A DNA stretch of 64,000 bases from Sphingobacteriia bacterium (GTDB lineage: Bacteria > Pseudomonadota > Alphaproteobacteria > Rickettsiales > 33-17): the NCBI GenBank assembly GCA_017304685.1, contig JAFKLR010000003.1, positions 868,001 through 932,000 of the forward strand, given 5' to 3'. Positions 35,652 to 44,289 of the stretch are shown here, piece by piece. The position numbers and the translations under genes are program-made. Within the stretch, counting starts at the first letter, position 1; every line of letters starts with the position of its first letter. The notes under the pieces were generated by a model. It had not been told where the DNA came from. It made no database searches and was given only the letters and a program-made list of their open reading frames with translations.

Positions 35652-36350
35652 ATGAATACCTTTAATATAAAAGAAAAAATTTACGTTATACTTTGCGTAT
35701 TATTTTGCCTTTCAATTGTAGTTGGAAATTTACTTTTCCAAAAATATATTATTATTGATTTTCCTTTACTTATAAAAATGGAAATTTCAGTTGGAACAAT
35801 AATTTACCCTTTAACTTTTCTTCTTACAGATTTAATTGCAGAATTTTTTGGTAAAGAAAGATCAGAATTTACTATTAAAATTGGTGTTTTAGCATGTTTA
35901 TTCACAGGTTTACTCGTTCTAATTGGAAATAAACTACCAGCAACTTATTGGTCGGTTTTATCAGATTCTGAATTTAATAAAATTTTTGGATTATACAATT
36001 TTGCTTTTATCTCATCAATTATCGCTAATTTTTTAGCTCAAATGATTGATATTAGAATTTATTTGTTTATAAAAAAAATTACAAAAGACAAATTTTTATG
36101 GCTTAGAAATAATTTAAGTACTATTTTTTCTCAAATCGTTGATACAATAACTGTATATGGAGTTATGTATTATTTAAAAATTATACCTTCCGATAGATTA
36201 ATAGAGGTATTTATAAGCGCTTTAAGCTTTAAATGCTTATTTACTATAAGCTTTACTCCAATATTTTATATGTGTGTGAATATAATTAATAAAATTATAA
36301 ATTCAAAAAAATTATCAAACATTCAAACAAATAAAAATATTAATCCATAA
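35652..36350 (+). CDS. yhhQ: Queuosine precursor transporter (YhhQ / VUT family)
   Basis: A 232-residue membrane protein with about six helices. The first half has VGNLLFQKYIIIDFPLLIKM, the EISVGTIIYPLTFLLTDLIA segment and EFFGKERSEFTIKIG, typical of the VUT (DUF165) family. Escherichia coli YhhQ imports preQ0/preQ1 for queuosine in tRNA. Salvage from the host would suit a reduced genome. The end is Lys/Asn-rich and cytoplasmic. No que or tgt gene is in the window. Confidence 0.82.
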   Translation: MNTFNIKEKIYVILCVLFCLSIVVGNLLFQKYIIIDFPLLIKMEISVGTIIYPLTFLLTDLIAEFFGKERSEFTIKIGVLACLFTGLLVLIGNKLPATYWSVLSDSEFNKIFGLYNFAFISSIIANFLAQMIDIRIYLFIKKITKDKFLWLRNNLSTIFSQIVDTITVYGVMYYLKIIPSDRLIEVFISALSFKCLFTISFTPIFYMCVNIINKIINSKKLSNIQTNKNINP

Positions 36351-36397
36351 CATTCAAACCTTTACAGTTTTACCATTAATGTAACACTTGTTTTCAC

Positions 36398-36426
36398 TTG
36401 TAACGTATTAACAAATTGTTTATATG
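36398..36426 (+). promoter_or_regulatory. Predicted promoter of the 36454 gene
   Basis: TTGTAA (36398-36403), a 17-bp spacer and TATATG (36421-36426). TTAACAAATTGTTTA (36408-36422) is one mismatch from TTAA-N7-TTAA and again touches the -10. Confidence 0.35.
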
Positions 36427-36453
36427 TTTGCAATATGTAAACAGGAGGCTATT

Positions 36454-37077
36454 ATGGCAAGAAATCCGGCAAATCTTCAAACTCTCTATTATAACAGCAT
36501 TAATTCCTTATTTAATAAGGTAACAAATTATAATTTAATTAAAAGTACTATTAAATTTGTCTTTTATAAACCTATGGAATTTTACAATAAACTTTCTAAA
36601 ACTAGATCTTCCAACCAGATAGAAGATACTTTGGGTTTTGCAAAAAACTTTCTATTTTCCGGTTTAGAACTTGGTTTAAATTTAATTTTGCCAGGACATA
36701 TTGAATTTATTTTTGCTAAAAAAAGTTATGCAAACGCATTTACTGGAATGGTTGCTCATAGTTTTAATAGGGAATCTATTACTGTAAGTAAATCTATAAT
36801 TCAAGGAAGTATAAGCGGTTTATTACTTCCAAAATTATTCAGTTTCGTTAAAAATGCTCTTCCTAGAGTTTTTGGGAATACTGGCGCAAGTGTACTTGCC
36901 TTTATTATATGTAATGTAACCAATATGATAATGAATAAATATGAAGATACTGCTTACGATGTGGTAAGTGAAAAAGTCTCAAATGTTTGTGGTAAACTTA
37001 CTAAGCGTTTGGATTATGATAAAACAATAAGTCCTGTATCAACATCAGAATCAACCATACGTGTAGGTAGAATATAA
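36454..37077 (+). CDS. Hypothetical protein with hydrophobic helices
   Basis: A 207-residue protein of no recognised family. ATG 36454 is chosen because AGGAGG at 36443-36448 lies 5 bp before it; the frame is open 10 codons further. There are two moderately hydrophobic stretches: around 65-85 (LFSGLELGLNLILPGHIEFI) and around 145-165 (ASVLAFIICNVTNMIMNKYE). The helices are rich in Gly and Ser between them (ISGLLLPKLFSFV). It may associate with membranes. It is flanked by its own promoter and terminator. Confidence 0.55.
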   Translation: MARNPANLQTLYYNSINSLFNKVTNYNLIKSTIKFVFYKPMEFYNKLSKTRSSNQIEDTLGFAKNFLFSGLELGLNLILPGHIEFIFAKKSYANAFTGMVAHSFNRESITVSKSIIQGSISGLLLPKLFSFVKNALPRVFGNTGASVLAFIICNVTNMIMNKYEDTAYDVVSEKVSNVCGKLTKRLDYDKTISPVSTSESTIRVGRI

Positions 37078-37083
37078 AATTAT

Positions 37084-37137
37084 TAGTTACTTATAAGATA
37101 CAAAAATCTATTTTATAAGTAACTAAAACTTTTTTTA
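37084..37137 (+). terminator. Terminator after the 36454 gene
   Basis: A perfect 13-bp inverted repeat, TAGTTACTTATAA / TTATAAGTAACTA, followed by AAACTTTTTTT. It starts 6 bp after the stop codon. Confidence 0.65.
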
Positions 37138-37206
37138 TAACAACTCTATTCAATTTAAAGTTACTGCCGAATTTAGTTAAAAAATGTTTTTTTGAGTTAG
37201 ATTAAT

Positions 37207-37245
37207 AAAAATGGTTAATTTTTAATAGTTAAATTAACCATTTTT
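37207..37245. terminator. Second strong hairpin in the 37.1-37.4 kb gap
   Basis: A perfect 15-bp stem, AAAAATGGTTAATTT / AAATTAACCATTTTT, with a 9-base loop and an A/T-flanked form like a two-way terminator. No ORF ends near it. The 70 bp between the two hairpins could be a short transcript of its own. The rest of this 346-bp gap holds the upstream region of the peptidase gene, including TTGTCA at 37351 and TTAACCTAATATTTA (37374-37388), one mismatch from a CtrA box. Confidence 0.45.
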
Positions 37246-37423
37246 ACTCTAAATTAGTTAATTTAATATTCAATTACTTAAACATATTAACTATACTTTA
37301 AGAATAATCCTTAAAATATTGATTTTTTCGCTCCTTATCGTAATTTTTACTTGTCAAACAATTCAATCTTGTATTAACCTAATATTTATATCGTTTGTTG
37401 TTTTTTAGTCACAAGGGTTAATA

Positions 37424-38728
37424 ATGATAAGATTTAATGTAGCAACATTAAGAACAAAATTTTGGCTCGTATACTTTGCAGTATCTGTAACGGTGACTTT
37501 AACCCTGCTTTCTATTTCTGAAACTTCAAACTTTCGTACAGATATATTAGTAAAAGATTTCTCATTTGCCGACACTTTCTCATTACCTAAAATTCTTGAT
37601 TCAGCTGAAAACCCTGTTAGTTTTACTATACAGAATGGTGATACATTATCTTCAATACTTAAAAATGCTCAATTAAATGATGTGGAAGTTAGTGAAATTA
37701 TTAGAGAAATGCGTAAGACTTATGACCCTTCAAAAATAAGTATTGGTCAAAATATTTCAGTATTTTATGACGATTATAACCCTTCTAAAGTTTCTGCTAT
37801 TAAGCTTTCTGTAAGCCCTGAAAAAACTATTGAAATTAGTAGACAGGCAGATGCATCTTTTAATGTAAAAGAAATAACAATACCTTTAGTTAAACATTAC
37901 GTTCATATTAAAGGAAAAATTGACGGCAGTCTTTTTGGTACCGCTGCTAATAATGCTATCCCACAAGTTGTTATTAGCGATATTGTAAAAGTGTTTAGTT
38001 ATGACATCGATTTCCAGCGTGATATTCATGAAGGTGATTCTTTTGAATTAGTATTTGAAAGATTCTATGACACATTCGGTAATTTCGCTCGTGATGGCAA
38101 ACCTGTTTATATGGGACTAACTCTTGCAGGTGAAGATTATAAGCTTTATTACTATGAAGGTAAAAATTCATCAGATTATTATAATGAAGATGGTTCTAGC
38201 GTTAGAAAAGAACTTTTAAAAACTCCAGTGAATGCTGCTCGTATTTCTTCTGGCTTTGGTGTACGTAAACATCCAATTCATGGTTATTCAAAAATGCATA
38301 AGGGTGTAGACTTCGCAGCTCCAATTGGCACTCCTATTTATGCTGCAGGTGATGGTGTTATTGAAGAAATTGGCCGTAAAGGGACTTATGGTAACTATAT
38401 TAGAGTTAGACATAATGGTGGCTTTTCAACAGCCTATGCTCATTGCAGTAGATTTAATAAAGGTTTAAGAAATGGTGCTCGTGTAAAGCAAGGTGATGTA
38501 ATCGCTTTTGTTGGTACAACCGGACATTCAACAGGACCGCACTTACATTTTGAAGTATTAAAAAACAATCATCACATTAACCCGCTTAAGGTTAAATTTA
38601 ATTCTAATTATAAAATGTCAGGTAATGACTTAAAAGATTATAAGAAATATATAAATAAAATTTCTCGTAAACTTCTTTCTATGCCAAGCCATTCAGAAAT
38701 CGCTGCAGATAGTATCAAAGATTTATAA
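37424..38728 (+). CDS. M23 family murein endopeptidase with LysM/OapA-like domain
   Basis: A 434-residue protein. A membrane or signal segment lies at 13-31 (FWLVYFAVSVTVTLTLLSI). Residues 66-115 form a LysM/OapA-like wall-binding domain (IQNGDTLSSILKNAQL). The C-terminal M23 domain has SGFGVRKHPIHGYSKMHKGV, with zinc ligands H292 and D296 and H375 in HLHFE, so catalysis is intact. Such enzymes cut peptide cross-links in the periplasm for wall growth or passage of appendages. Since flgJ here lacks a hydrolase domain, this one could help flagellar insertion, but that is inference. Confidence 0.85.
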   Translation: MIRFNVATLRTKFWLVYFAVSVTVTLTLLSISETSNFRTDILVKDFSFADTFSLPKILDSAENPVSFTIQNGDTLSSILKNAQLNDVEVSEIIREMRKTYDPSKISIGQNISVFYDDYNPSKVSAIKLSVSPEKTIEISRQADASFNVKEITIPLVKHYVHIKGKIDGSLFGTAANNAIPQVVISDIVKVFSYDIDFQRDIHEGDSFELVFERFYDTFGNFARDGKPVYMGLTLAGEDYKLYYYEGKNSSDYYNEDGSSVRKELLKTPVNAARISSGFGVRKHPIHGYSKMHKGVDFAAPIGTPIYAAGDGVIEEIGRKGTYGNYIRVRHNGGFSTAYAHCSRFNKGLRNGARVKQGDVIAFVGTTGHSTGPHLHFEVLKNNHHINPLKVKFNSNYKMSGNDLKDYKKYINKISRKLLSMPSHSEIAADSIKDL

Positions 38729-38909
38729 ACTATCATATTTTTTCAATTAAAATTTCAGTCTCATAATATTTTTTTTATAGTTAATAATGTCCATTTTAAT
38801 CTAACTAATAAAAAATTTAGTAAATAAATTTATAATTTTCAGTAACTTAAAGCATTATTTTTTGGGTTTAGAAAGTCCTTCCCAATTAAACGAGTGATTA
38901 ATATAAGAT

Positions 38910-38941
38910 TTGACATTTTCAAGATATTAACCCATAATTAA
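38910..38941 (+). promoter_or_regulatory. Predicted promoter with CtrA-type box, 38974 gene
   Basis: TTGACA (38910-38915), 17-bp spacer, CATAAT (38933-38938). TTAACCCATAATTAA (38927-38941), an exact TTAA-N7-TTAA, contains the whole -10. The ATG lies 35 bp after the -10. Confidence 0.6.
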
Positions 38942-38973
38942 CACAATTTTTAATACGTAACTAGGTTAGTAAT

Positions 38974-40317
38974 ATGTCTAAAAGACAAAATGATACACCT
39001 GAAAAAAAACAAGCGCCTTCTCAAGATAGTATCCCTATAGGTTTTGGTCAGGTTCTTATGCAAGGCTTTTATTCTGTAGTTAAAAGAGCATCAGTATTTT
39101 TTAGTAATCCAACTGAAGAACCAGAAGATGTTGAAAAAGATTCGGATTGGAACAAACCAGTTAGGAAAAGTGTATATTACAGTACTCCTATAGATTTACC
39201 TTCTGCTCCGGTAACTTATGCGCCACCTACGGAATTAACGGAAGAACAAAAAAAAGCTAAGAGAGAAAAATTCGCTACAGTTAATAGGCGAGTTTTATTA
39301 AGGCGTAAATATATTGAATCTTCTGATAGAGAATCTTATGATAGTTGGAGCAACAGTCAAGATTTTGATAACTTAGCTTCCAAAAGAACTAGTTTAAAGC
39401 ATTTTAGCTCTAAATTTACAAGCGAAGACTTACAAGCAGCGTTAGAAGATTTAGAGAAATTTGGCGAGCCAGAACCAAGTATAGTTCGTACTTTTTTTAA
39501 CAAAACAGTTAAAGGTGCTTTTAACACTATTAAATGGTTAGGTGGTAAAAAAGTAGCTGTTAAAACTAATATTGACTTAACTGAAGAAAAGAACACTTCT
39601 AAAGATTACTTACATCAAACTATAGAAAGTAAAAATAATAATTTGCGGATAGAGGAAGGAAATGAAGAATTTGATCTTAACTCTATTAACGGCCCAGGAT
39701 CACATGGGAAAGAAAAAAAACGTGGAGCACTTACTAAAAGTATATTTATAAATCCTAAAGATGAAAATGTAGAAAATACCGATAAAGCAAGCGCACCAAC
39801 TTCGCCAAGAGAAAATTTAACGAACAAATCTATTAGATCTCTACCAGCAATTCCAAAAAATAAAAAACCTTTTGATGTTAGTGCAGCTGCAAGTGTAAAA
39901 AAAGACTCTTCTAATCCTACCGCTACGAAAGGTGTACAATCTAAAAATGTTAGAGTAACTAAAACTTCTACTCGAGGTCAAGAAGTTAGAAAGACCTTAG
40001 TGGAAGCTAGCAAGGTGAGAAAAAGTCAATATTTGAATAGTAACAAAAAGGCTTTAGCCGTTGTTTCTTCAATTTTAAGTTTTACTTTGTTAACAGTAGC
40101 TTATGTATATTTTGGTAATAAGTATAAGAAAGATCCGCTTAAAGTTATTTCTTTATTTAATAAGACTAAAGAATATTTATTTAAAAATGCTAACATTCAA
40201 GGAAAAACTCAAGTAACTGTAACTAAAGGCAATTTACCACAAGTTGTTCATAGGGCTAACCCTAACCTTCCAACAAATAAACCTATAGTAGTTAACGCAC
40301 AAATTAAAAAAGCTTAA
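38974..40317 (+). CDS. Hypothetical disordered protein with membrane tail (paralogue A)
   Basis: A 447-residue protein of no recognised family. It is mostly polar and disordered: Lys/Ser/Asn/Pro-rich with a short hydrophobic patch near 22-45 (IGFGQVLMQGFYSVVKRASV). A membrane segment lies at 360-381 (ALAVVSSILSFTLLTVAYVY, then FG). The signature NKYKKDPLKVISLFNKTKEY follows, then a 45-residue tail. The next gene ends with the same signature, so they are paralogues by their tails. There is no signal peptide. It has its own promoter with a CtrA-type box and a strong terminator. Function unknown. Confidence 0.6.
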   Translation: MSKRQNDTPEKKQAPSQDSIPIGFGQVLMQGFYSVVKRASVFFSNPTEEPEDVEKDSDWNKPVRKSVYYSTPIDLPSAPVTYAPPTELTEEQKKAKREKFATVNRRVLLRRKYIESSDRESYDSWSNSQDFDNLASKRTSLKHFSSKFTSEDLQAALEDLEKFGEPEPSIVRTFFNKTVKGAFNTIKWLGGKKVAVKTNIDLTEEKNTSKDYLHQTIESKNNNLRIEEGNEEFDLNSINGPGSHGKEKKRGALTKSIFINPKDENVENTDKASAPTSPRENLTNKSIRSLPAIPKNKKPFDVSAAASVKKDSSNPTATKGVQSKNVRVTKTSTRGQEVRKTLVEASKVRKSQYLNSNKKALAVVSSILSFTLLTVAYVYFGNKYKKDPLKVISLFNKTKEYLFKNANIQGKTQVTVTKGNLPQVVHRANPNLPTNKPIVVNAQIKKA

Positions 40318-40340
40318 AGGGTTACCCTTTAAGCTTTTTT
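40306..40340 (+). terminator. Strong intrinsic terminator overlapping the stop of the 38974 gene
   Basis: A perfect 16-bp stem, AAAAAAGCTTAAAGGG / CCCTTTAAGCTTTTTT, with loop TTA; the left arm includes the last codons and stop. The right arm ends in T6. Confidence 0.8.
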
Positions 40341-40453
40341 AAGCTTTTACTCTTTAAATTACATTAGTTGTTACTCATATGTAATTCTTAATCCACTGAA
40401 ATTCTTTCACTTTTAATTACAAATTCCACTTTATTAATTTATTAATTTTACTC

Positions 40454-40485
40454 TTGATAATTATATTAAATTAACTTATAATTAA
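40454..40485 (+). promoter_or_regulatory. Predicted promoter with CtrA-type box, 40515 gene
   Basis: TTGATA (40454-40459), 17-bp spacer, consensus TATAAT (40477-40482). TTAACTTATAATTAA (40471-40485) is an exact TTAA-N7-TTAA containing the -10. The best promoter of this type in the window; the ATG is 32 bp further. Confidence 0.65.
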
Positions 40486-40514
40486 CCAAATTTTAAAATA
40501 GTAGGAGAAATTGT

Positions 40515-41966
40515 ATGACTGGTATAAATGGAAGTACTGAGAAAAAAGAAGATAAGGGTAGCAATGATTTAGGGAATGCATTCAGCCCTTTAGAAGTGGT
40601 TAGACATAATCACATTTATCAAAATCCACTTGATGCAGGATTAACTAGAGGATTTAATAACGTTACCGCTCATTTAGAAACACCAACTGATTCAAGTCAA
40701 GAAAGCGAAGAAGAATTTCCTGCTGCCCCACCAATGACAGTAAGTGAATTTAATAAACATGAAGGTAAGGCAACTCTTTCTAATACAAATAAAGTAGAAG
40801 AAAAGAAAGAAGTAAAAGAAGAGGAGCTAAAAGAAAAACCCGCTGCTTTAGTAAAACCAGAAACTACGAAAGAAAAAATACCATTAGCTGATCTTTTTAA
40901 AGCTCATTTAGTTAATAGAAAGCAACAATTAGACGGATCAACACTTAGTAATGGAAGCAGCCTTTTTAATTCAGTTATTGCATCACTTCAAATCAAAGAA
41001 GATAAAAATATTTCCAAAATACAAGAATTATTGGATGTTAATAAAGATTTTAAAGAAGAAGATATTTCAGCCTTAATAACCTCTATTAAAGAAATTGAAA
41101 AATTTGATTTAGAACGCTCTGCTTCTTCATTAAATCCTGAACAATTCACTTATTCTGAAGGAAATCAATTGTTAGCTTCTAGTGAAGGATTAAATAAAAG
41201 TAAAAATTCTAGATCAAAACGCGGTCGCCCCGAATCATTTTTTGATAGCGTAATAGGTAAATCTTTAGAAGAGATTCAAACACTACCGATAACTGATATT
41301 ACTTATATTAACCAAAGTGCAACTTCAACGGATGTAATTATTGAGATATCTGAGAAAGATCCAGCTTCAATTATAGTAACCAATCCATTATTTTTAAATG
41401 ATAAACCGGACACAATTATAAATATACCAACTGAAACTGTGAAGCCATCTTTATCAATTCCATCTCCAATTTCACCATCACCACAAAAATACAAACCAGA
41501 TGTTATCATTAATATACCTTCTGATGATACACCTGAATCATCTCCACGTAATACAGATGCCCAACAACCTGCAAATGGAGATAGAAATAGTATAAAAGAA
41601 AGGGCTAGAACATTAGAAGCTCTTTTGTATAAACCAACGGAAAACTCGCAACCTTCAGCACCAATGCAACCAATTAAAAAAGATGCCTATAACCCTACCC
41701 CAGGTAATCCTGATGAATCTAAGAATTGGTCATTAGCTTCAAAATTATTTTTTGGTTTAGCTTTAACAACTTTTGCAATAGCCGCTTACTATTTTGGCGC
41801 TAAAAGATTTAGTAAAGACCCACTTAAACTTTTACCTTCATTTGATAAAGCGAAAGATTATACTTATGAAACTTGTAATTCATTAAGCAGAATTGAATAT
41901 CGTAAAAATGCAGTTGAACTTGCTAACCGCGTTAAAAACAAAGTTGTTCAAGTTTTAGGAAACTAA
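40515..41966 (+). CDS. Hypothetical disordered protein with membrane tail (paralogue B)
   Basis: A 483-residue protein with GTAGGAGAAA before the ATG. Residues 1-400 are largely disordered, acidic, then Ser/Pro-rich (SLSIPSPISPSPQKYKPDVI). A short phrase, DKPDTIINIP and KPDVIINIP, occurs twice. A membrane segment at about 410-429 (FFGLALTTFAIAAYYFGAKR) is followed by FSKDPLKLLPSFDKAKDY, the same signature as the previous gene, and a 35-residue basic tail. There is no signal peptide, so it would insert by its C-terminal region. Function unknown; a membrane-anchored host-interaction protein is one possibility. Confidence 0.6.
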   Translation: MTGINGSTEKKEDKGSNDLGNAFSPLEVVRHNHIYQNPLDAGLTRGFNNVTAHLETPTDSSQESEEEFPAAPPMTVSEFNKHEGKATLSNTNKVEEKKEVKEEELKEKPAALVKPETTKEKIPLADLFKAHLVNRKQQLDGSTLSNGSSLFNSVIASLQIKEDKNISKIQELLDVNKDFKEEDISALITSIKEIEKFDLERSASSLNPEQFTYSEGNQLLASSEGLNKSKNSRSKRGRPESFFDSVIGKSLEEIQTLPITDITYINQSATSTDVIIEISEKDPASIIVTNPLFLNDKPDTIINIPTETVKPSLSIPSPISPSPQKYKPDVIINIPSDDTPESSPRNTDAQQPANGDRNSIKERARTLEALLYKPTENSQPSAPMQPIKKDAYNPTPGNPDESKNWSLASKLFFGLALTTFAIAAYYFGAKRFSKDPLKLLPSFDKAKDYTYETCNSLSRIEYRKNAVELANRVKNKVVQVLGN

Positions 41967-41973
41967 TCTAATA

Positions 41974-42010
41974 AGATGATAAAAATCATTTAAGCGATTT
42001 TTATCATCTT
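41974..42010 (+). terminator. Terminator after the 40515 gene
   Basis: AAGATGATAAAA pairs with TTTTATCATCTT across an A/T loop of about 13 bases, 7 bp after the stop. It lies 3 bp from the convergent znuB stop and may serve both. Confidence 0.55.
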
Positions 42011-42012
42011 TT

Positions 42013-42804
42013 CTATATTCTTCTAAATTTTTTTACTGGAATAAATTGCAACATAAATATAGTTGATGAAATTGCAATTATGGTTGGGCTAAGTGGCTGG
42101 TTATAAATAAAAGCTATTCTAATCCCTAAACAAATAAAAATAGCTCCAAAAATAGAAGCTATAATTGCCATCGATTCAGGGTTATTGGAAAACCTTCTTG
42201 CAAGAGAAGCTGGAATTATAAGAATACTTGTAATAAGCATTACTCCAACCATTTTAATCGCAATAGATATAAAAAGCGCTAAAATTATAATAAATTCAAG
42301 TCTTATTAAGTTAATTCTTTCGTTCATGCTTATAGCAATTTCATCACTTAACATAATTCTAATAAGCTTTTTCCAACGAAAAATAAGCCAGAGAAAAGTG
42401 ATTACACTAATGATGCTTATAAAAATAAGATCATGTTTACTAACTAGTAAAATATCACCAAATAGGTAATTCATAAGATCGACTGAAGTTTTCTTGTTGT
42501 AAATAATAAGCGTAGAAAGGGCTAAACAAAAAGGTGACAATATACTTATAGCAACATCGAAATTAAGCTTTGAATTATGCCTAATAATTACAATTAAAAT
42601 TGAAAATAAAACGGCATTTGCAACAATTCCTATTTCAGGCAAAATGTTGAATATTAAACTAAAAGCTACTCCTAAAAGGGAGGCATGAGCAAGAGAATCA
42701 CCAAAATATGCTATTCTCTTCCAAAGTATAATGCAGCCTAAAGGACCTGACGTAAGAGCAATTATAAGCCCAATAAAATAAATTTGAATTATAAGATCAT
42801 TCAT
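42013..42804 (-). CDS. znuB: Zinc/manganese-type ABC transporter permease (ZnuB-like)
   Basis: A 263-residue inner-membrane permease with seven to eight helices. Start ATG 42804 (MNDLIIQIYF) is chosen because the frame's upstream TTG lies inside the tRNA-Leu gene. Seen: IALTSGPLGCIILWKRIAYF and GDSLAHASLLGVAFSL, the conserved N-terminal ABC-3 permease signature, and VGVMLITSILIIPASLARRF. The family imports Zn or Mn with ZnuA and ZnuC partners, which are not in the window. It begins 17 bp after the tRNA and may be read from the tRNA promoter. Confidence 0.85.
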   Translation of the reverse strand: MNDLIIQIYFIGLIIALTSGPLGCIILWKRIAYFGDSLAHASLLGVAFSLIFNILPEIGIVANAVLFSILIVIIRHNSKLNFDVAISILSPFCLALSTLIIYNKKTSVDLMNYLFGDILLVSKHDLIFISIISVITFLWLIFRWKKLIRIMLSDEIAISMNERINLIRLEFIIILALFISIAIKMVGVMLITSILIIPASLARRFSNNPESMAIIASIFGAIFICLGIRIAFIYNQPLSPTIIAISSTIFMLQFIPVKKFRRI

Positions 42805-42821
42805 AAAAAACTTTAAAAGTT

Positions 42822-42907
42822 TGGTGCCCTCGGCCGGACTCGAACCGGCACACTTTGTGGGTGGTTGATTTTGAGTCAACTGCGTCTACCAATTCCGCCA
42901 CGAAGGC
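42822..42907 (-). tRNA. tRNA-Leu(CAA)
   Basis: An 86-nt minus-strand tRNA with encoded CCA. The acceptor stem GCCTTCG pairs with CGAGGGC; the D-arm is GGCGGAATTGGTAGACGC; the anticodon stem GTTGA/TCAAC holds loop CTCAAAA with anticodon CAA. A long class II variable arm and the T-arm CCGGTTCGAGTCCGG follow. It reads UUG leucine codons. The znuB gene begins 17 bp downstream. Confidence 0.95.
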
Positions 42908-42987
42908 TTACCAGAGTTTTTTATAGCCTAAAGGTAAGATTTGCAAGAGATTTATAATATTCTAGAAATCCTATAAATCTCTATAAA

Positions 42988-44223
42988 TTATTTAGCTCTA
43001 AAAAACATATCTTTAACATGAGAACGGTTAAATTCAAATTTTTGAATTCCCCTACCTTCTAAATTTGGCATATCGCGTGCGCAACTATCTGTGACTATAT
43101 CCAAATTATTATCATCTCTTTTAGAGGTACCTAAAACAATGGCGGTATGTCCTCCTGCCCCATCGGAAAGTTTGGTTGGGTCATTTCTGAAGTTCCTAAA
43201 CACATATAACATACCAGGTCTTATATCTTTTTGAGGATCTTTAACTGATATTGCTTCAAAATTATTTGTAGATTCTAAAACGTAAGGATCAGTTTCTAAA
43301 CCTTTATTACCTTCTTCGTTCAATTGATTTCTAAAAGAATATAAATAATGAAATGTTGAAGGTAATTTATCTGGTTTACATCCTGTTAATTTACCGACCA
43401 TACTAGAACAATCTTCAGGACCATGTTTTTTACCATTTATCCCATAACGTGGCTCGCCTCTTTGCCCACCAAAGGAATAAAAACTGTGATGAATTACTAA
43501 ACCATCTGGTGTTTTATCATCACTGTAAGAAAATGTACATTCGTCAAATCCTTCTACTCTATATTTTTCAGGAATTGGTATAATATGGGCAATAGCAGAA
43601 CTATCAATTGCACTCCATAATTTTACAACATTAGTAACTGTAGCTTTTTTTAAATAAGTCAAAGCAGCTTTTAGAAAGGTATTTTTAGAATTACCATAGA
43701 CAGTAACACCATCATCTTTTCCAATTTCAGGCATGGAATCAATATTATATTCATATCCTTCAGGTAATTTTTGCTCTGCTATTAATTCACTTAAATATTC
43801 AGGGGATTTTTGTGTATGAAGTTTATTAACTAATTCTTTCACACCATTTAATATTATTTCCATTTTATTGGTTGAAAGAGAATAGGTCATTTCTCCTTTT
43901 GAAAAATCAGGATAGTCTTTAACTATTACTTGTTTTTTAGCTTCAGCTTCTTCTTCTGCCTTTTTAATTGTACTATTAAGACGCTTAATAAGTTCTTGAT
44001 CTTTTTCAATAGCTTCTAATATTAATTGATCAATTTCACTATAATTATAACCTTCAGTGTTTTGACTAAAATCGCTTATATTTTCACTAATTTCTTGAAT
44101 AGATGCATTTCTAAGGTCAGCCTCCCAAGCTAATGAAGCTTTTAAAACTTTATCAGGGGAATTATAAGCGTTTTCAAGAATTGACTTTAATTCATTATCA
44201 TATTTAATTAATGCTTTCTTCAT
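42988..44223 (-). CDS. Hypothetical protein with possible NlpC/P60-like cysteine peptidase domain
   Basis: A 411-residue protein. Residues 1-110 are helical and charged, with a coiled coil near 75-97. From about 225 the pattern resembles NlpC/P60 papain-fold enzymes: a cysteine after Asp in GPEDCSSMVGKL (C272), a glycine-rich segment before it, and GGHTAIVLG (H359) after RPGMLYVFRN. DSCARDM (D380) may add the third polar residue. NlpC/P60 enzymes cut peptidoglycan peptides or amides. There is no signal peptide. The match is by motif only. Its promoter carries a CtrA-type box. Confidence 0.5.
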   Translation of the reverse strand: MKKALIKYDNELKSILENAYNSPDKVLKASLAWEADLRNASIQEISENISDFSQNTEGYNYSEIDQLILEAIEKDQELIKRLNSTIKKAEEEAEAKKQVIVKDYPDFSKGEMTYSLSTNKMEIILNGVKELVNKLHTQKSPEYLSELIAEQKLPEGYEYNIDSMPEIGKDDGVTVYGNSKNTFLKAALTYLKKATVTNVVKLWSAIDSSAIAHIIPIPEKYRVEGFDECTFSYSDDKTPDGLVIHHSFYSFGGQRGEPRYGINGKKHGPEDCSSMVGKLTGCKPDKLPSTFHYLYSFRNQLNEEGNKGLETDPYVLESTNNFEAISVKDPQKDIRPGMLYVFRNFRNDPTKLSDGAGGHTAIVLGTSKRDDNNLDIVTDSCARDMPNLEGRGIQKFEFNRSHVKDMFFRAK

Positions 44224-44237
44224 GACACCTTACATTT

Positions 44238-44273
44238 TTAAGTTATTATTAACTAGTTTAAATAGGTAATCAA
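44238..44273 (-). promoter_or_regulatory. Predicted promoter with CtrA-type box, 44223 gene
   Basis: Minus strand: TTGATT (44268-44273), 17-bp spacer, AATAAT (44245-44250). TTAATAATAACTTAA (44238-44252), an exact TTAA-N7-TTAA, contains the -10. The start codon is about 20 bp downstream of the -10, so the leader is very short. Confidence 0.45.
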
Positions 44274-44289
44274 TTAAATCAATAGTTTA

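Noticed and set aside
42805..42879. Upstream extension of the znuB frame to a TTG
   Set aside because: It lies partly inside the tRNA-Leu gene; the ABC-permease signature begins after ATG 42804.
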